From: Citrobacter freundii
Lineage (GTDB): Bacteria; Pseudomonadota; Gammaproteobacteria; Enterobacterales; Enterobacteriaceae
Reading direction: 5' to 3'
Assembly: GCF_011077955.1 (NCBI RefSeq)
Contig: NZ_JAALBX010000021.1
Span: 1-58,416 of the forward strand
DNA: 58,416 bases
This document shows, piece after piece, positions 31,538 through 39,812 of this stretch. The translations under genes were made by a program, and so were the position numbers. The notes below the pieces were generated by a model. That model did no database searches. It was not told the origin of the DNA and saw only the letters and a program-made list of their open reading frames with translations. The stretch's first letter is position 1. The number at the start of each line of letters is the position of its first letter.

Positions 31538-32704
31538 ATGAAGCTTAATGCGCGACAGGTTGACGCTGCTAAACCCAGAGAGAAAGCCTATAAGCTGGCA
31601 GATGGTGCTGGTTTGTATCTTGAGGTTGTTCCCTCTGGTTCCAGATACTGGCGGATGAAGTATCGCTTCAATGGAAAAGAGAAGCGTATGGCTTTTGGTG
31701 TCTATCCAGCAGTGTCCCTTGCACAAGCGAGGGCACTACGTGATGAAGCCAAGAAAAAGCTGGCCGAGGGCATCGATCCGTCTTTCGCCAAGAAAGAAGA
31801 AAAGCTGGTTCGCGATGTGCAGCTCAATAATACGTTCCAGTCTGTGGCGCTTGAGTGGCACGGTACGAAGGTGAACCGGTGGTCAGAAGGGTATGCTTCT
31901 GACATTCTGGAGGCCTTTAATAAAGATATTTTCCCCTATATCGGCCAACTGCCGGTGAATGAAATCAAACCGCTGGTTCTGCTTAATGTGCTACGTCGAA
32001 TGGAAAGCCGTGGCGCGACAGAGAAGGCCAAAAAGGTTCGCCAGCGCTGCAGCGAAGTCTTTCGTTACGCCATAGTTACCGGCCGTACGGAATACAATCC
32101 TGCAGCTGATCTTACCAGCGCGATGTCAGGGCATGAATCGAAACATTATCCCTTCCTAACTGTTGAAGAGTTACCAGACTTCTTTAAAGCTCTCGCAGGC
32201 TATACAGGAAGCCCGTTGGTTGTTCTTGCAGCACGTCTGCTGATCCTTACGGGAGTTCGCACTGGCGAGCTCCGAGGTGCTTCCTGGAGTGAGTTTGATC
32301 TTGAAAAAGCGGTGTGGGAAATACCTGCCGAGCGTATGAAGATGAAACGGCCTCACCTCGTGCCCCTGTCTACCCAAGCACTAGAGATCGTACAGCAGCT
32401 CAAAGTGATGTCTGGGCAATATCCTCTTGTGTTTCCTGGGAGGAATGATCCCCGCAAAACGATGAGCGAAGCGAGTATTAATCAGGTGTTTAAGCGGATT
32501 GGATATACGGGAAAGGTTACGGGGCATGGTTTTAGGCACACGATGAGCACCATTCTGCACGAGCAGGGCTTTAACTCAGCGTGGATTGAAACGCAGCTTG
32601 CACATGTCGATAAGAACGCGATCCGTGGTACTTACAACCATGCGCAATATCTGGAAGGAAGAAGGGAAATGATGCAGTGGTATGCAGGTTATATTGGCAA
32701 GTAA
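31538..32704 (+). CDS. int: P4-type tyrosine integrase
   Basis: A 388-residue site-specific recombinase of the P4 family. The N-terminal DUF4102-like arm-binding domain begins MKLNARQVDAAKP and contains LADGAGLYLEV. The catalytic domain has the conserved Arg in LTGVRTGELRG, His-X-X-Arg in HGFRHTMS, His in QLAHVDKN, and the nucleophilic Tyr in RGTYNHAQY. The ATG is chosen because GGGAG precedes it at 8 nt; an ATG three codons upstream is too close. It lies 164 bp after thrW in the same direction, the usual arrangement, and drives integration and excision of the island. Confidence 0.93.
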   Translation: MKLNARQVDAAKPREKAYKLADGAGLYLEVVPSGSRYWRMKYRFNGKEKRMAFGVYPAVSLAQARALRDEAKKKLAEGIDPSFAKKEEKLVRDVQLNNTFQSVALEWHGTKVNRWSEGYASDILEAFNKDIFPYIGQLPVNEIKPLVLLNVLRRMESRGATEKAKKVRQRCSEVFRYAIVTGRTEYNPAADLTSAMSGHESKHYPFLTVEELPDFFKALAGYTGSPLVVLAARLLILTGVRTGELRGASWSEFDLEKAVWEIPAERMKMKRPHLVPLSTQALEIVQQLKVMSGQYPLVFPGRNDPRKTMSEASINQVFKRIGYTGKVTGHGFRHTMSTILHEQGFNSAWIETQLAHVDKNAIRGTYNHAQYLEGRREMMQWYAGYIGK

Positions 32705-32933
32705 AAATCAATCATAGCTTTTGAGACTATCGTTAAATTAGTTAGTTATTAGTAGGTAGCGAGAATTCTATAGCTTAGCTCCTCCGTTTTGGAAGAGTCG
32801 AACTCCAATAATTTTTTTGTACTGATTTTCATTTCTGCTTACTTCTTAAACGTTACATTTGCGTTTAACTGTCTACTAATTGCTGCTTACGGACATTCCC
32901 CTCTAATTGCCAAGGATATGTTTCAGGTGCCAG

Positions 32934-32960
32934 TGCCCCCATTCATCATAAATGGGGGCA
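32934..32960. repeat. Inverted repeat built from GGGGGCA heptamers
   Basis: TGCCCCCATT and AATGGGGGCA face each other around a 7-nt loop. It contains the same heptamer as the presumed arm sites. It lies 230 bp after the integrase and could be a further recombinase or excisionase site, or a terminator without a T run. Confidence 0.5.
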
Positions 32961-32983
32961 TGCGTAAACCATTCACCTTCTAG

Positions 32984-33181
32984 GAGCAGCTCCGTCTTGC
33001 AGAAGAGTTGGTAGCAGCCCATCAGCGTGTCGCCAGTATTGTCGTAACGAACAGCAATGCCCCCTCAACCATCGAGTTATACGAAAGCAAAGGCTTCAAG
33101 TTAAGTCCCTTCACGCTTTACGATCTATCTCCTGCGAAGGCGACGGTCGTGAGTTTATTTCTGACATCTTGGGAATTCTAG
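32984..33181 (+). pseudogene. Remnant of a GNAT acetyltransferase C-terminus
   Basis: An open frame of 65 codons with no start codon, preceded directly by an in-frame TAG. Its translation contains TNSNAPSTIELYESKGFK, which is the usual end of a GNAT fold (Asn-Ala-Pro then Leu-Tyr-Glu-Ser-Lys-Gly-Phe). The N-terminal two thirds with the CoA-binding loop are missing, so the piece is not functional. Confidence 0.55.
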
Positions 33182-33242
33182 TTTGATGGATATAGGTTAA
33201 GAGGCCAGATAATTTGGCCTCTTAACAGAAGGTTATACTTTA

Positions 33243-35195
33243 TTAAACCGTTGCATCTACCTCTAATACTCTTAAAGCCTTTAGGTAATTAACATCTACT
33301 GAGTCCGGCCTTTTCACCATCTCAATAATCAAATGGTATGGAATTGGAAATCTCGGAATCTCTTTTCTATCCACTCTTTCAATATCTTTTAAGACCTTCG
33401 ATAAATTAGTATCTTCAACAGTCAATAGATATTTTTTAACGGATTCTATAATCGTGTCCGTCATAAACCTATTAGAACTTCTTTCATGCTTTAATATAGT
33501 AGCGTAAACATCATGTTTCTCGATAGGGAGTGTAACCACCTCGGGGATCTCATAATAATCGGAGTAATTTAAGTTAATTCTGTAGCGTTGAGCGACTTGA
33601 AGTTTAAAGTATTCATATATTACTCTATGAAGCTTGATTGGTTTTGCAATCCCCTCTTTAGCAAAAAGTTCCAAATATTCTCCTAGAATAAAGCTGGAGT
33701 GAGTGAAAACTTTTTGATTAAAGAACTTCAGACTATCCTGAACATAATTTTCATAGTAATCACCAGGGTAGGCTTCTAGCAAAAAAACAGTCCTTTCCTC
33801 GTCAGTAAAGTTAGTAGAATATGATTCACCTAAATTGTCTGAAAAATAATGTAAAAAATGTGAGTAGGTTACTGATTCATACTGCGGAGGGGTTAATATT
33901 AAACCAAAAAGATCAGCGATTTCTTCATAGGTTTCAATGGAGTTATAGTCTTTTTTCTTATTGTGACTATCATAGAAATATTCCGAATAGAACTCTCTGC
34001 GAGTTGGCGATGTTGAAAGGCAGTCAATATACTCCGCAGGGAGGTTTCTATCATGATACTTTAAAGTAAGATTAGCAATTATGTAATGAATCCTCTTTTT
34101 AGCCCACATATCCATAAATGGAGATGTAAACATATTACTGATTAAATTTAAAACGGTATTGGCATATAACTTTGATTTATTTTTTTGATCGTAAAGAAAC
34201 AAAGCCATAATCCCTTCAGCTATATTTTGATTGAAACTTATTGCATTAAAAAATCCAACTGATAATTTAATATTTGGTAAGAAATGGGAGTACGCATTCT
34301 GTGAAACTATGTCATGGTACTTAGATATCCCTTCATCGTTCACATAATTATATAACTCCAGTATTTCAGCGAAGCTACAATTCTCCGCAAATGAATTTAT
34401 TGAGTCAATTCGTCTGTCGTCCCACTCCTTAATGTCCTGGGTAACTGCACCCCGAGTGAGAAATAATTCAGGCGTCACATCTTGAATTTCTTCAAGGGTA
34501 GATAACTTCGAAAACAGCCCCACATCTGTAACGTCAATAATTTCCGATTCATTAACAAATGAAGACTCTGAAATAACATGCCCAATGTTATCAAAGAATG
34601 AGAAAGGTTTACCATTATTTCCGGTATTTGGTTGAGACCATGTAGGATAGAATGAATTAATTTCACCGTTTCGATATAGAACAGCGATCCTCATGCAATT
34701 CAACGGTTCGTCTATTTTATAATAACAAATTAACTCACCATCACGGCTTTCATGTTTGCTGATGTTCAACAAGGCATCATTCAGTAAATCAAGAATCTCG
34801 CTCTCACCAACTGTCTTTGGAAATAGTGTTTTCCAGAGAAATCCTGATTTATAATTATTCTCAGGAAATAATGTCATCTTTGCTGCTTTAGAGGTGAAAA
34901 CTGACTCTGGTAACTTTAACAAAATAGTTCCATTTTGAAGCTCTCGCTCGTAGTACCATTCGTCATTGGTTTTATTATTATAGAGTAAAATATTTTTCAG
35001 TCTAGGAACTTTACTTAAATAAGACTGCCATCCTGAATAGGTGTGTAATCCTCCAGAGATTACTTTTTTAGCAATACGCCCATTATCAGTTTCAAACACT
35101 TTATCCGTGACTTCGCCGTGGATGACATGATCAAGAGCATTTTTGGACAGTGTAAGTTTAAGATTTTCGTTTATTTGATATGTGTGAAGTACCAT
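33243..35195 (-). CDS. Large protein with N-terminal EndoU-like ribonuclease domain
   Basis: A 650-residue protein, AT-rich and unlike backbone genes. Residues ~20-190 resemble the bacterial EndoU nuclease fold: His23 in LDHVIHGE (compare the family's RHILFG), GGLH with His51 in VISGGLHTYSG, WKTLFPKTVGESEILDLLN at 121-139 (compare FFPxxWSExxILxAI), and IAVLYRNGEINSFYP at 170-184, which fits the terminal strands with the conserved Tyr. EndoU enzymes cleave RNA at uridylates and are common as toxin tips. Residues ~230-650 are helical and unrecognised. There is no signal peptide, Rhs or CdiA stalk, or obvious immunity gene, so a cytoplasmic role such as abortive-infection effector is inferred. 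An alternative is a degraded polymorphic toxin. Confidence 0.55.
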   Translation of the reverse strand: MVLHTYQINENLKLTLSKNALDHVIHGEVTDKVFETDNGRIAKKVISGGLHTYSGWQSYLSKVPRLKNILLYNNKTNDEWYYERELQNGTILLKLPESVFTSKAAKMTLFPENNYKSGFLWKTLFPKTVGESEILDLLNDALLNISKHESRDGELICYYKIDEPLNCMRIAVLYRNGEINSFYPTWSQPNTGNNGKPFSFFDNIGHVISESSFVNESEIIDVTDVGLFSKLSTLEEIQDVTPELFLTRGAVTQDIKEWDDRRIDSINSFAENCSFAEILELYNYVNDEGISKYHDIVSQNAYSHFLPNIKLSVGFFNAISFNQNIAEGIMALFLYDQKNKSKLYANTVLNLISNMFTSPFMDMWAKKRIHYIIANLTLKYHDRNLPAEYIDCLSTSPTRREFYSEYFYDSHNKKKDYNSIETYEEIADLFGLILTPPQYESVTYSHFLHYFSDNLGESYSTNFTDEERTVFLLEAYPGDYYENYVQDSLKFFNQKVFTHSSFILGEYLELFAKEGIAKPIKLHRVIYEYFKLQVAQRYRINLNYSDYYEIPEVVTLPIEKHDVYATILKHERSSNRFMTDTIIESVKKYLLTVEDTNLSKVLKDIERVDRKEIPRFPIPYHLIIEMVKRPDSVDVNYLKALRVLEVDATV

Positions 35196-35400
35196 TGTTT
35201 AAACTAATCCATTGTAAGAGAGTTGAATAAAAGGATACTTTAACTTACCTCCTCCTCTAAAGCATTACTAAAAATGAGGAGTTGTCTTTAAGTGATCACA
35301 ACAAAAAATCAAAATTCTCCGCATTTCAAATGTAACTATTCATAAACTGCCCACACGTACAACTGTAAATAGACCCGTTTTAGTTCCAGGCATTTTTTAG
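35196..35400. other. AT-rich spacer upstream of the EndoU-like gene
   Basis: About 200 bp without coding signal. It should hold the promoter of the leftward EndoU-like gene. A TTGAAT/TATAAT-like pair is not convincing by eye. Confidence 0.4.
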
Positions 35401-35733
35401 CCAAAAATCGCAGTCAAAACCTCAAGTTGCTCTGGGCACGGTAAGTTCCCTTCCTTCTCGCCAACTGAAGCCGTGGACTTTATTACGGTCAACGGCTTCG
35501 GTGTATTCGCCCAGGGCAATGCCTACACCTCTCACCCTGACGGGAAAACCTCTTATGAAGGCACGGCGTTATCTACACGCCCATAGATCACTATCAACGG
35601 TATGCCTGTTGTCTGCGAGGGCGATCATGTGTCTTGTGGTTCAACGGTTACCAGTGGTGACCAACTGCTACTGCTGAGCATGAAGGTTTATGCTCCTTCC
35701 TCCCGGAAACCTCAAAAAGTGCGTGGCACTTAA
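35401..35733 (+). pseudogene. PAAR-domain protein remnant (type VI secretion spike tip)
   Basis: The frame reads PKIAVKTSSCSGHGKFPS, then a stretch with DFITVNGFGVFAQG, and after an in-frame TAG continues ITINGMPVVCEGDHVSCGS before TAA. GHG, the glycine-rich turns and the final Cys-His-Cys pattern are PAAR features. Two lesions are visible: a TAG stands where the start Met is expected before Pro-Lys-Ile, and a second TAG at 35584 interrupts the domain. It is inactive and probably the trace of a lost T6SS effector locus. Confidence 0.65.
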
Positions 35734-35930
35734 ACGAGTGTACTTACAGGAAGCCTTTGTGAAACCGAAATTGTGATTTTGACAATTGAAGTGTGCTGGA
35801 ATTGCTTGTAAGTTACTTTATATAAAGAGGAAAAAGGGGCTTATTACTTCCACTATACAATAAATCTACCCACTTTTTCTGAATCGTTAGATTTACCCCT
35901 AGAGAAATTCCCCAGCGACACGGAGTAAAC

Positions 35931-37100
35931 ATGAAGAAAAGTTGCGTAGTTTTTGTACATGGATTCACAGGAGGCGCAGGGACTTGGAAGAATAGCAAGG
36001 GGGATAGTTTTTCGGACTTGTTAAGAGCTGATCGTGAAATTGATCAATCTTATGATTTTTATGAGTTTGATTACTATACAAAGATTGCCAGTTTAGTTGA
36101 TTCTGCTCCGGTAGTTAGGCTGCTCAGTTTGGTTGGTTTGGGCTCAGGGAAAGTTAAGAAAAACCAACCTATCAGACGAATTAGTGAGCTGCTAAGTACC
36201 TATGTCAGGACCAACCTAAATAGTTATGATAGTGTCATATTTATTGCTCACAGCATGGGGGGATTGATTGTTAAAGACTATATCTTAAACCATGAAAAAG
36301 GAGACACACCGGAGCCAATTGGTTATCTATCTCTCGCAGTCCCTCACAAAGGATCCATTGGTGGCTATTTGCTGGGTTCATTCAATCTCAATGCCAAAGA
36401 GCTTCAGCCATTAAATGCTTATAGCGACACACTAAACAATGCTTGGATAGATGCAAAAGAGAGCCTCCCCAAAGCTCAGTACTATATTGCATTACATGAC
36501 GAATGCGTCGACGAGGTTAGTGCTTTGCCGTTTACTGTAAAAAAAGCAGATAAATTTGTGGTTGATCATGACCATATATCCATTTGTAAGCCATCAGACG
36601 GTAATGATATTGTTTGTGCTCAAGCAGCCAACTTCCTTAAAAGTCGAGCTTATGATTTTACAATGTCTGAGTTAGCGACAACAGTATACAAACCGGAGTC
36701 AAACTCATACGAGAAAGAGATATTTGTTATTAAAATGATCTTATCGGACGTAGGTGAAAAGGGGATTGATGATGCTAAAGGATCATTTTTTCACGCAGAG
36801 ATAATAACTAAAGCAGCAGATAAAAAGGATCGGATAACTCTCCAAGATCTACAGGCGAAGGTTCTTTCTCTATATCAACAATCCTACAACGCGCATTCTA
36901 GCAAGCTCGAAGCAAATGAGGTCTTTGCTAAAGTTCATGACTTACTATTGGAGCAAGACTCTAAAGTTCTGGTTAGTGGCGTGAACTACATTAACTTTAT
37001 GCACAAGAAGGGACTACTGCATCAGTTGGCAAACAAACTTAACACTCAAGTTACTTGGTCTGACAAAATTGGAATCCAAGATATCTTGGCAAAAATGTAG
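35931..37100 (+). CDS. ABC-3C system effector: alpha/beta-hydrolase fused to ABC-3C C-terminal domain
   Basis: A 389-residue protein. Residues 1-235 are a lipase/esterase-like alpha/beta hydrolase: oxyanion HGFTGG at 10-15, nucleophile elbow AHSMGG with Ser108, candidate Asp190 or Asp194, and catalytic His215 in DHISICKPSD. The remainder (~250-389) fits the C-terminal domain that couples effectors to ABC-three-component systems: an AKGSFFHAEI helix, then KKGLLHQLANKLNTQVTW near the end, matching the family pattern of a Gly, a His-Gln-Leu-Ala and a final Trp. It opens a tight operon with a middle component (8 bp) and an ATPase (4-bp overlap). Lipid or ester hydrolysis on activation is inferred; no signal peptide is present, so action is cytoplasmic. 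AT-rich, horizontally acquired. Confidence 0.7.
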   Translation: MKKSCVVFVHGFTGGAGTWKNSKGDSFSDLLRADREIDQSYDFYEFDYYTKIASLVDSAPVVRLLSLVGLGSGKVKKNQPIRRISELLSTYVRTNLNSYDSVIFIAHSMGGLIVKDYILNHEKGDTPEPIGYLSLAVPHKGSIGGYLLGSFNLNAKELQPLNAYSDTLNNAWIDAKESLPKAQYYIALHDECVDEVSALPFTVKKADKFVVDHDHISICKPSDGNDIVCAQAANFLKSRAYDFTMSELATTVYKPESNSYEKEIFVIKMILSDVGEKGIDDAKGSFFHAEIITKAADKKDRITLQDLQAKVLSLYQQSYNAHSSKLEANEVFAKVHDLLLEQDSKVLVSGVNYINFMHKKGLLHQLANKLNTQVTWSDKIGIQDILAKM

Positions 37101-37108
37101 AGGTCATC

Positions 37109-37576
37109 ATGTTTTCGATAATAGATTATCGCGAAGAGTTTTTTGTGCGTCTTTATCGGTGCTGGCTGATTGTTAGCATTTTAGGATTTAACCGAAAAGG
37201 TGAGAATATTCTATCTATCAAAAAAGCGGCTTTTTTCGACTTTTTGGTAAGAAATCCAAAATTATTTCAAGAGTTTCTCGTGAAATTTGAGCGATTTTCA
37301 AAAGAACCTCCTTGTACAGAAATTCTGTACTCAAGCAATATTGACTATGGTGCATTCCAGGAATATCAAGGTTTTTTGAAAAGTGTTTTAGTGTTAGAAA
37401 GCGAAGGCTATTTAGAAATTACACGCGCGGGAGATGATTTCCTTATCGCCCCGACTAATAAAAAGTTTGCCGAAGCAATGACCCCCCCACCAACTTGGCA
37501 AATTAATATAGATTTACTCAAGCCGCTGGTGAGCAAGTCTCTCAGTGTGCTTTATAAAGGAGTTCTTAGTAAATGA
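37109..37576 (+). CDS. ABC-3C system middle component
   Basis: A 155-residue, mostly helical protein with a likely winged-helix segment near the middle (SIKKAAFFDFLVRNPKLF through SEGYLEITRAGDDFLIAP). Size, helical content and position between effector and ATPase fit the middle component of ABC-three-component systems, thought to bridge the ATPase and the effector. It lies 8 bp after the effector gene and shares ATGA with the ATPase gene, so the three are translationally coupled. No motif identifies it alone; the assignment depends on its neighbours. Confidence 0.62.
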   Translation: MFSIIDYREEFFVRLYRCWLIVSILGFNRKGENILSIKKAAFFDFLVRNPKLFQEFLVKFERFSKEPPCTEILYSSNIDYGAFQEYQGFLKSVLVLESEGYLEITRAGDDFLIAPTNKKFAEAMTPPPTWQINIDLLKPLVSKSLSVLYKGVLSK

Positions 37577-39516
37577 ACACGGAAAATAGCCCTTACATTT
37601 TTGTGAGGAAAATTGTTATCCATGGAGTGGATACCTCTTATGAGGCAACATTTGAAGATGGTATAAATCTGATTTGGGGGGACATGGACTGTGGTAAATC
37701 CAGTATTTTGAATCTGATTGATTACTGCCTGGGAGGTAGTAATGATACCCTCACATACGGTGAGATTTTGGCTAGAGGTAGAACCGCATACTTAGAGGTA
37801 GACCTTAATGGTAATATAATTACCTTCGAACGGTCTATTTTAGACTCATTAGCCCCAGTGAAGGCATATCGAGTGCCTTATTCATTGATCCCGACGACAT
37901 ACCCCATGCTCTTATCTGCCGATTCGCAAAAATCATTTCCCGACGGCTGGATTTCTGATTTTATTCTGGATGCTTTAGGGATTCCTAAAGTAAGCATCAA
38001 AGAGTCTCGTTACCGTGATGAGGCGAACTCTGATCGACTCAGTTTCCGTGACTTGATGAAATTAATGTACCTAAAACAAACAAAAGTTGGTGCTGATAGT
38101 TTATTGAATTACGGCAATCCTACAGTGTTCAATAAAAACATTGAAGTTCAGAAGTTTGTTTACAACATTCACGACGACAAGTTGGCCTCCCTGAACAAAG
38201 AGTTACAGATGGAGACACAAGCTCTACACCAACTGCAATCTTCTGAAGCTGCTATCTCAAAATTCTTATGTGATGTAAATATCACCACCAAAGTACAGAG
38301 CGATAGTGATGAACTTATCACTTCAAAAGAGCTTGCCCTTAGCGAACTGGAAGAAAACGCAGAAAAGTTAAAGGCAGACTATGAGTTCTCTAGCGCTGTT
38401 TCTCTTGAGATGGCGCGCGAAATCGTGCAAATGAGATCAAGCCTTTCTCATTTGAAGTCAGAGCGTCTAGAAATAGAGAAGCAACAGAAGAATTTTTCCA
38501 AATTAAAGAATACATACCAGAGCGATCTAGATTCTCTAAATATATCTAAACTTACAAGAGTCTCAATATCTAATCGCAACATTATAGATACAACACTTCC
38601 TTGCCCACTGTGCTCTAGTGAGATTAGCTTAGCATCGCCTCAACTCACTGATAGCGACATAGAGGCAGAAATAAAGTCGATTAAGAATAGACTTGCAGGA
38701 GTGCTCGAAGCAATAGAAAATATTTGGTCTAAAAAAATAAAACTTCTTGACAAAGAAACTGATGTATCAAAGAAGCTAAGCTCGTTAACTGTTGACTTTG
38801 ATAAATTTAATATAGAGAACATATCTGCTCTTTTATCCTCTATCGAAGCGCTTGAGCGTGCAAAGGTCGAGGTTAAGGTCAGCATCGCTTCAGCCAAAAG
38901 AGACTTGGCTATCAATAACAAATATTCTGATATATCAAAGGGGATTCAAGATAAAAACTCAGTTATTTTTGCGCTAAAGCGCAATATAAAATCGGTAGAG
39001 GATGGGCTTACGGGACTTGATGATGTTGTGTCTAACTTGAGCGGTATATTCAGAAGATACATTTCAAATAGTGGGCTTCAAAACGTCCATGACGTATATG
39101 TAAATAAAAAATTCATTCCTCACTTTCGCGATATCAGTTATTACAACACAACTTCCGGCGGTGTGAGAACTATCATGTCTATCGGAGGATTTGTATCTAG
39201 AATGGAGTATTTACTCTCTACTGCCGGAAATCTCCCTACTTTTCTTATGGTAGATACACCGGGTCAAAATATTGGACGAAGGGGAAGAAAGGATGATGAC
39301 TCAGCCCTTTCAGACCCTGTCCTCTACAACAATATATTTAAGCAATTCCTTGGTTTGGTGAACAAGGCTCGAGCAGAAAATAGGCTATTCCAAATCATTG
39401 TTGTTGACAATGATTTGCCGCCGGTTCTAGAAGAAGGCGGGGATTATCACTTGGTGAAAAGATTCAGCAAGAGTGGTGGAGAGTTTGAGAAGGGGTTGAT
39501 AAATGATTACGAGTAG
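37573..39516 (+). CDS. ABC-3C system SMC/Rad50-like ATPase
   Basis: A 647-residue ATPase. Walker A is GDMDCGKSS at residues 36-44. A long coiled coil follows on both sides of a zinc-hook-like CPLC (Cys344, Cys347). The signature loop is TTSGGVRT with Ser528-Gly529-Gly530, and Walker B is FLMVDTPGQ with Asp561; a Thr replaces the usual Glu after the Asp, and PGQ matches the DUF3732-like D-x-P-x-Q pattern. This architecture fits the sensor ATPase of ABC-three-component conflict systems. It overlaps the middle-component gene by 4 bp and closes the operon. Binding of aberrant or phage DNA or nucleoprotein is inferred. Confidence 0.75.
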   Translation: MNTENSPYIFVRKIVIHGVDTSYEATFEDGINLIWGDMDCGKSSILNLIDYCLGGSNDTLTYGEILARGRTAYLEVDLNGNIITFERSILDSLAPVKAYRVPYSLIPTTYPMLLSADSQKSFPDGWISDFILDALGIPKVSIKESRYRDEANSDRLSFRDLMKLMYLKQTKVGADSLLNYGNPTVFNKNIEVQKFVYNIHDDKLASLNKELQMETQALHQLQSSEAAISKFLCDVNITTKVQSDSDELITSKELALSELEENAEKLKADYEFSSAVSLEMAREIVQMRSSLSHLKSERLEIEKQQKNFSKLKNTYQSDLDSLNISKLTRVSISNRNIIDTTLPCPLCSSEISLASPQLTDSDIEAEIKSIKNRLAGVLEAIENIWSKKIKLLDKETDVSKKLSSLTVDFDKFNIENISALLSSIEALERAKVEVKVSIASAKRDLAINNKYSDISKGIQDKNSVIFALKRNIKSVEDGLTGLDDVVSNLSGIFRRYISNSGLQNVHDVYVNKKFIPHFRDISYYNTTSGGVRTIMSIGGFVSRMEYLLSTAGNLPTFLMVDTPGQNIGRRGRKDDDSALSDPVLYNNIFKQFLGLVNKARAENRLFQIIVVDNDLPPVLEEGGDYHLVKRFSKSGGEFEKGLINDYE

Positions 39517-39812
39517 GGGCGCAAAGTGATTTATGTTTAATCATTTTCTGGGGCCCTTTAGTAAGATAGTAAGGTTAACCATTAGTGTTACGGAATCAAC
39601 GGTGTAACCAAACTTGCACGCAGCTACTATGCTCCAGATATCCCGGTGTAGAGAGCGTTAGTTCCGCTCTTTGCTCACAGCAGACCTTCAGCTCAGTTAG
39701 TTCGTCCGTTTTGTGCCATGAATCGACTGCAAGGGTATGCTCACCTCTGGACAACATAGATGCGCTACGTAGGCGTTACAGTAGCGTTCCACCTCACTCG
39801 GGGCGAAAGATT
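39517..39812. other. Spacer between the ABC-3C ATPase and the next gene
   Basis: About 300 bp. The next gene's frame is open through most of it, but codon choice and composition (Cys- and Ser-rich translation) differ from the gene proper. I see no promoter that I can defend. Confidence 0.4.

Noticed and set aside
32789..32983. 64-codon plus-strand frame after the integrase
   Set aside because: No family match and it runs through the GGGGGCA inverted repeat; likely chance in AT-rich DNA.
39585..39812. Upstream extension of the DUF6998-like gene
   Set aside because: The frame is open but its translation is Cys/Ser-rich and unlike the rest of the protein; the ATG at 39813 starts the recognisable protein.
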